A stretch of 60,967 bases of DNA. It comes from Candidatus Rokuibacteriota bacterium. Its GTDB lineage: Bacteria > Methylomirabilota > Methylomirabilia > Rokubacteriales > CSP1-6. The notes below the pieces were generated by a model. That model ran no database searches, had not been told where the DNA came from, and saw only the letters and a program-made list of their open reading frames with translations. This document shows positions 57,639-60,967 of this stretch, piece after piece (within the stretch, counting starts at the first letter, position 1; every line of letters starts with the position of its first letter). The position numbers and the translations under genes were made by a program. The stretch lies in assembly GCA_003220475.1 (NCBI GenBank), contig QHSO01000002.1, positions 1 to 60,967 of the forward strand, in the 5' to 3' direction.

Positions 57639-58922
57639 GTGTTGACCGGCGGCTGGCGTGGCCGCGCGCTCGTTCTCGTCCTCTGCGTTCTCGTCGCGGG
57701 GTGCGCCCAGCGGCCGGACGCCGCGGCTCCCGTCACGCTGGTCTTCAAGCACGCCAAGATCCTCGGCCCTTCGGATCCCGTTCCCGCGCTGCTGCGTGAG
57801 TTCGAGCGGCGACATCCCGGCGTGCGCGTGCAGGCCGAGTCGCTGTCGTGGAACTCCGACGATCAACACCAGTTCTTCGTGATCAACCTCGAGGGACGCG
57901 GTGCGACCTTCGACGTGATGATGCTCGACGTCGTCTGGGTGGCCGAGTTCGCGCGCGCGGGCTGGCTGCTCGATCTGTCGCCGTGGGTGACGCGGGCCGA
58001 GCTCGAGCCGCACTTCCCGTCCACCATCGCGCCCGCGACGTGGAACGGCCGCGTGTGGGCGATGCCGTGGCTGATGAACGTCGGCATCCTCTATTACCGC
58101 GCCGACCTGCTCGGCAAGTACGGCCTGACGCCGCCGCGGACGTGGGAGGCGCTGGTCGATCAGGTCGTGCGCGTGCGCGCGGCCGAGCGCAATCCGCGGC
58201 TCGACGGCGTGCTCTGGCAAGGCCGTCAGTACGAGGGCCTGACCGTCAACGCGCTCGAGGCGATCTGGGCGAACGGCGGACGCATGTTCGGCGCCGACGG
58301 CACGGTCTTTCCCGAGGAAGAGCGCGCGGCGGGCGGGCTGGCCTTCCTGCGCGCGCTGATCGTCTCCGGCGTGAGTCCGTCGTGGGTAACCGCGGCCGAC
58401 GAGGAGCTGAGCCGGCGCCACTTCGGCGACGGGCGCGCGATCTTCCTGCGCAACTGGCCGTACGCGATGGACCTCTTTCAGGCCGCGGGCTCGCCCGTGC
58501 GCGGTCGCGTGGGCATGGCGCCGCTGCCGGGCCGCGTGGGCGGCGCGGTGAGCGCGGCCTCCAGCGGCGGCGCGCATCTCGGGGTCAACCGCCGCACGCG
58601 TCACCCCGAGCTCGCGGTGGCCCTGGTGCGCTTCCTGGCGGAGGCGGAGGCGCAGAAGACGATGACGGTCGGCGGCGCGCTGAACCCCACGCGCATGGCG
58701 CTCTACCACGATCGCGACGTCGTGCGCGTGCATCCGGACTTTCCCCTCGTGCACGACCTGATGCTGCGCGCGCGGCCGCGTCCGGTGACGCCGGCGTACC
58801 TCATGCTCTCGACGACGCTGCAGCCGGAGTTCTCCGCCGCGCTCGTCGGCGTCAAGTCGCCGCGGCAGGCCATCGAGCACGCGCGGCTGCGCTTGTCCTA
58901 TCTGCTGGAAGGCTTGCGATGA
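57639..58922 (+). CDS. sugar-type ABC transporter substrate-binding lipoprotein
   Basis: 427 residues. A lipoprotein signal (hydrophobic 10-20, lipobox VAGC with Cys22) leads into a family 1 solute-binding protein: LREFERRHPGVRVQ, VWAMPWLMNVGILYYRADLL, FLRNWPYAMDLFQAAG. Typical ligands are sugars or their derivatives. The permeases follow; the ATPase is not in the window. The stop overlaps the first permease start (ATGA). Confidence 0.88.
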   Translation: MLTGGWRGRALVLVLCVLVAGCAQRPDAAAPVTLVFKHAKILGPSDPVPALLREFERRHPGVRVQAESLSWNSDDQHQFFVINLEGRGATFDVMMLDVVWVAEFARAGWLLDLSPWVTRAELEPHFPSTIAPATWNGRVWAMPWLMNVGILYYRADLLGKYGLTPPRTWEALVDQVVRVRAAERNPRLDGVLWQGRQYEGLTVNALEAIWANGGRMFGADGTVFPEEERAAGGLAFLRALIVSGVSPSWVTAADEELSRRHFGDGRAIFLRNWPYAMDLFQAAGSPVRGRVGMAPLPGRVGGAVSAASSGGAHLGVNRRTRHPELAVALVRFLAEAEAQKTMTVGGALNPTRMALYHDRDVVRVHPDFPLVHDLMLRARPRPVTPAYLMLSTTLQPEFSAALVGVKSPRQAIEHARLRLSYLLEGLR

Positions 58923-59654
58923 CGGTGCGCCGGCTCGACGACGCGCGGACAGCGCGCGTGCTGCTCGCGCCGGCGCTGCTGGCCCTCGCGGTGCTCGCCG
59001 CATGGCCGGGACTGTGGGTGCTCTGGCTCTCGCTGCAGCGGCGCATCCCCGTGTTCGGCATCGAGCGCTTCGTCGGCCCCGCGCACTACGCATTCCTGGC
59101 GGAGGATCCGCGCTTCTGGAACGCGGTGCAGGTGACACTGATCTTCACGTTCGTCTCGGTGTCCCTCGAGTTTCTGCTCGGGCTCGGCGTTGCCCTCGGG
59201 TTGCAGGGCCAGCGCCGCGGCCGGCGGCTGGCCGTCGCGCTGCTGCTGTTGCCGTGGGCGCTGCCCTCGGTCGTCACGGGACGCATGTTCGAGTGGCTCT
59301 ATCACCCGTCGGCGGGCTTGCTGAATTACGTGCTCGGCGGCGAGGCGATCAACTGGCTCGGCGAGCCGACGCTGGCGCTGCCCGCGCTGATCGCCGCCGA
59401 CGTGTGGCGCACGATGCCGTTCGTCGCGCTGCTCTCTCGACGCCCTGCGCGCGTTCGACCTGATGTTCGTGCTCACCGGCGGCGGCCCGGCCAACACGAC
59501 GGAGACGCTCACCGTGTACGCGTATCGCAGCCTCTTCCAGACGCTGCAGCTGGGCTTCGGCGCCGCCATCGGCGTTGCCGTGTTCGCGCTGGTGATGGTC
59601 GTGGCGTGGGGCTATCTCAAGGCGATCGTCCACGAGGAAGGGGCCACGGCGTGA
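58919..59654 (+). pseudogene. ABC transporter permease 1, broken by a deletion and frameshift
   Basis: A MalF-like permease: N-terminal about 165 residues (DPRFWNAVQVTLIFTFVSVS, VWRTMPFVALL) are in one frame; the last 64 (RAFDLMFVLTGGGPANTTE, ending VHEEGATA) are in another. Between them the usual 45 or so residues with the cytoplasmic EAA loop (contact to the ATPase) are missing; the junction lies at CTGCTCTCTCGACGCC. Without the EAA loop it could not couple to an ATPase. The stop overlaps the second permease start (GTGA), showing that the operon order is intact. A true pseudogene or assembly deletion. Confidence 0.82.
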
Positions 59655-60469
59655 GGGGCCGCGGCGTCCTGCGCGATGCCGTCGTGCTCGCCGCGCTCGC
59701 GCTCTGGGCGGTGCCGTTCTTCTGGCAGGCGCTGACGTCGTTCAAGCCGGACACGGCGCTGCTCGCCGTCGAGCGGCTGCTGGCCGCGCCGCCGACGCTC
59801 GACCACTACCGCGCGGTCGTCCAGCGCAGCGTCATGCCGGCCGCGCTGGTCAACAGCCTCGGTGTGGCCGCGCTCACGACGGCGTTTGCGCTGGTGCTCG
59901 GCGCCCCCGGCGCGTACGCACTGGCGCGTCTGCCGGTGCCCGGCAAGCACGCGCTGCTGCTCGGCATCGTCGCGTGCACGGCCTTCCCTCAAGTCGCGAT
60001 CGTCGGGCCGCTCTTCGTGCTGCTCCGCGCGCTCGACCTGCGCGACACGTGGGCGGCGCTCGTGCTGGCCGACACGTCGTTCGCGCTGCCGCTGGTGCTG
60101 TGGCTGCTCGCGGGGTTCGTGCGCGAGGTGCCGGTGGCGGTGGAGGAGGCCGCGGAGATCGACGGCGCGAGCCGGCTGGCCACGCTCGGCCGCGTCGTCC
60201 TGCCGCTGATGGCGCCCGGCATCGCGTCGGCCGGCCTGCTCGTGTTCCTGATGGCCTGGAACGAGCTGCTGTTCGCGTACACGTTCACGGCCACCGAGGC
60301 CAGCCGCACGGTGCCCGTCGCGCTGGCGCTGTTCCCGGGCGTCTACGAGGTGCCGTGGGGCGACATCGCGGCGGCGTCGATGCTCGCGAGCCTGCCGCCG
60401 ATCGTCATCGTGGTGGGACTGCAGCGCTGGCTCGTACGCGGCCTCACGGCCGGCGCGCTGCGAGACTGA
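59651..60469 (+). CDS. ABC transporter permease 2 (MalG-like)
   Basis: 272 residues with six spans. The EAA loop VEEAAEIDGASRLATLGRVV is present and intact, as is the start segment PFFWQALTSFKPDTALL. It is the second membrane subunit of the importer with the upstream lipoprotein. GTG start in a GTGA overlap with the first permease. Upstream, the same frame continues into the broken permease, giving a long fused reading frame that is not a real protein. Confidence 0.9.
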   Translation: MRGRGVLRDAVVLAALALWAVPFFWQALTSFKPDTALLAVERLLAAPPTLDHYRAVVQRSVMPAALVNSLGVAALTTAFALVLGAPGAYALARLPVPGKHALLLGIVACTAFPQVAIVGPLFVLLRALDLRDTWAALVLADTSFALPLVLWLLAGFVREVPVAVEEAAEIDGASRLATLGRVVLPLMAPGIASAGLLVFLMAWNELLFAYTFTATEASRTVPVALALFPGVYEVPWGDIAAASMLASLPPIVIVVGLQRWLVRGLTAGALRD

Positions 60470-60471
60470 GG

Positions 60472-60967
60472 ATGGGCGCCCGCCTCGCCGCCGTGATCGC
60501 CGTCGCGCTGCTCTCCGCTGCGGCCGAGCTCGGCGCGCAGACGGCGATCGTCGTCGAAGACTGGCGTGACGCCGGCGGCGGACGCCTGCCGGCAACCTGG
60601 TCGTTCTACGGGCGCGAGCCGCAGCTGACGTTCGCGCCCGCCGTCGTCGTCGACGAGGGCCGGCGCGCGCTCTGGCTGAAGACCGAGCACTACAGCGTTC
60701 GGCTCGCGCGGAAGACCGACGTCGACGTGAGCCAGGCCCCGGTCCTGAGCTGGCAGTGGAAGGCGGTCACGCTGCCCGAGCAGGGCGACATCCGCGGCGA
60801 GATCCGCGACCAGGTCGCGCGCATCGTGCTGATGTTTCCGCCGCGCTACCGCCCGCGGATGCTCGGCTACGTCTGGGACACGCGCGCGCCGGTCGGCACC
60901 GAAGCGCACACGAAGCAGACGATGCTCGACCGCTGGCTCGTCGTCGTCCGCTCCGGATCCGCCGACG
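60472..60967 (+). CDS. DUF3047 domain-containing secreted protein, 5' part (runs off the window)
   Basis: About 165 residues are visible. A signal peptide (RLAAVIAVALLSAAAELGA, cleavage near 22) precedes LARKTDVDVSQAPVLSWQWK and RPRMLGYVWDTRAPVGTEA, diagnostic of DUF3047. These proteins are exported and uncharacterised. It starts 3 nt after the permease stop, so it is likely in the same operon. Confidence 0.75.
   Translation, partial: MGARLAAVIAVALLSAAAELGAQTAIVVEDWRDAGGGRLPATWSFYGREPQLTFAPAVVVDEGRRALWLKTEHYSVRLARKTDVDVSQAPVLSWQWKAVTLPEQGDIRGEIRDQVARIVLMFPPRYRPRMLGYVWDTRAPVGTEAHTKQTMLDRWLVVVRSGSAD

Noticed and set aside
57848-60469. A single open frame of 873 codons
   Set aside because: It starts antisense-like inside the binding protein in the wrong frame, then joins permease 1 N-terminus, nonsense codons and permease 2. 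It is a by-product of the frameshift, not one protein.

Overview
The window is about 61 kb of very GC-rich, gene-dense bacterial DNA with short intergenic gaps. Many gene pairs overlap by 4 bp (ATGA, GTGA, TTGA) or as TGATG. The content is soil-type aerobic metabolism: luciferase-like and deazaflavin (F420) oxidoreductases, many SDRs, thiolases, crotonases, a CaiB CoA-transferase, a D-aminoacylase, an alanine dehydrogenase plus 2-oxoacid dehydrogenase operon, and Ku. This mix resembles Candidatus Rokubacteria (Methylomirabilota) or another uncultured soil lineage. That is inference: there is no rRNA or other phylogenetic marker. I saw no rRNA, tRNA, CRISPR array, insertion sequence, prophage or plasmid gene.

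Layout. 1-10 kb: NudC fragment, crotonase, LLM oxidoreductase, TauE/DUF1634 pair, a broken glycogen-debranching enzyme with its glycosyltransferase, a D-aminoacylase with an in-frame amber codon, flavin reductase and SDR. 10-24 kb: acyl-CoA type metabolism (APH-like kinase, two thiolases, SDRs), an orphan LivH, F420-type enzymes, Xaa-Pro aminopeptidase, RidA, a second TauE, a metallothionein-like protein and a zinc alcohol dehydrogenase. 24-28 kb: a co-directional set with a small Cys-rich protein, a bacterial eRF1-like protein (baeRF), a basic peptide, an internally duplicated protein that seems to start at CTG, an alpha/beta-hydrolase and a probable selenocysteine rhodanese. 28-31.4 kb: siroheme nitrite/sulfite reductase and siroheme synthesis genes behind an attenuator-like hairpin. 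31-35 kb: erythromycin-esterase-like protein with a phosphoribosyltransferase, a 45-47 bp tandem repeat array, a double PRC-barrel protein. 35-42 kb: ATP-grasp enzyme, 1-Cys peroxiredoxin, MFS exporter, F420 enzymes, cysteine dioxygenase, a two-domain sulfurtransferase and a four-domain rhodanese. 42-48 kb: SnoaL-like and DUF1624 proteins, three crotonases, gamma carbonic anhydrase, CaiB, MaoC. 48-57 kb: ACT-like protein, TIM-barrel isomerase, methyltransferase, then E1alpha-E1beta-E2-E3-alanine dehydrogenase, and Ku. 57-61 kb: a sugar-type ABC transporter whose first permease is broken, then a DUF3047 fragment.

Main points of interest. (1) A rhodanese has an in-frame TGA at the residue after Cys-Ala, followed 21 nt later by a GC-perfect stem-loop with loop GGTCA, the geometry of a bacterial SECIS element. 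(2) About a dozen operon-leading genes have a -10-like TAnnnT only 5-12 nt before the start codon and usually no ribosome binding site, which suggests leaderless transcripts. (3) Several genes carry lesions: two apparent frame-breaking deletions of roughly 45 codons, one nonsense codon and one truncated crotonase. (4) A strong terminator hairpin sits 13-19 nt before the reductase start, with no room for a promoter behind it. (5) One dyad operator half-site occurs upstream of two genes 7 kb apart.
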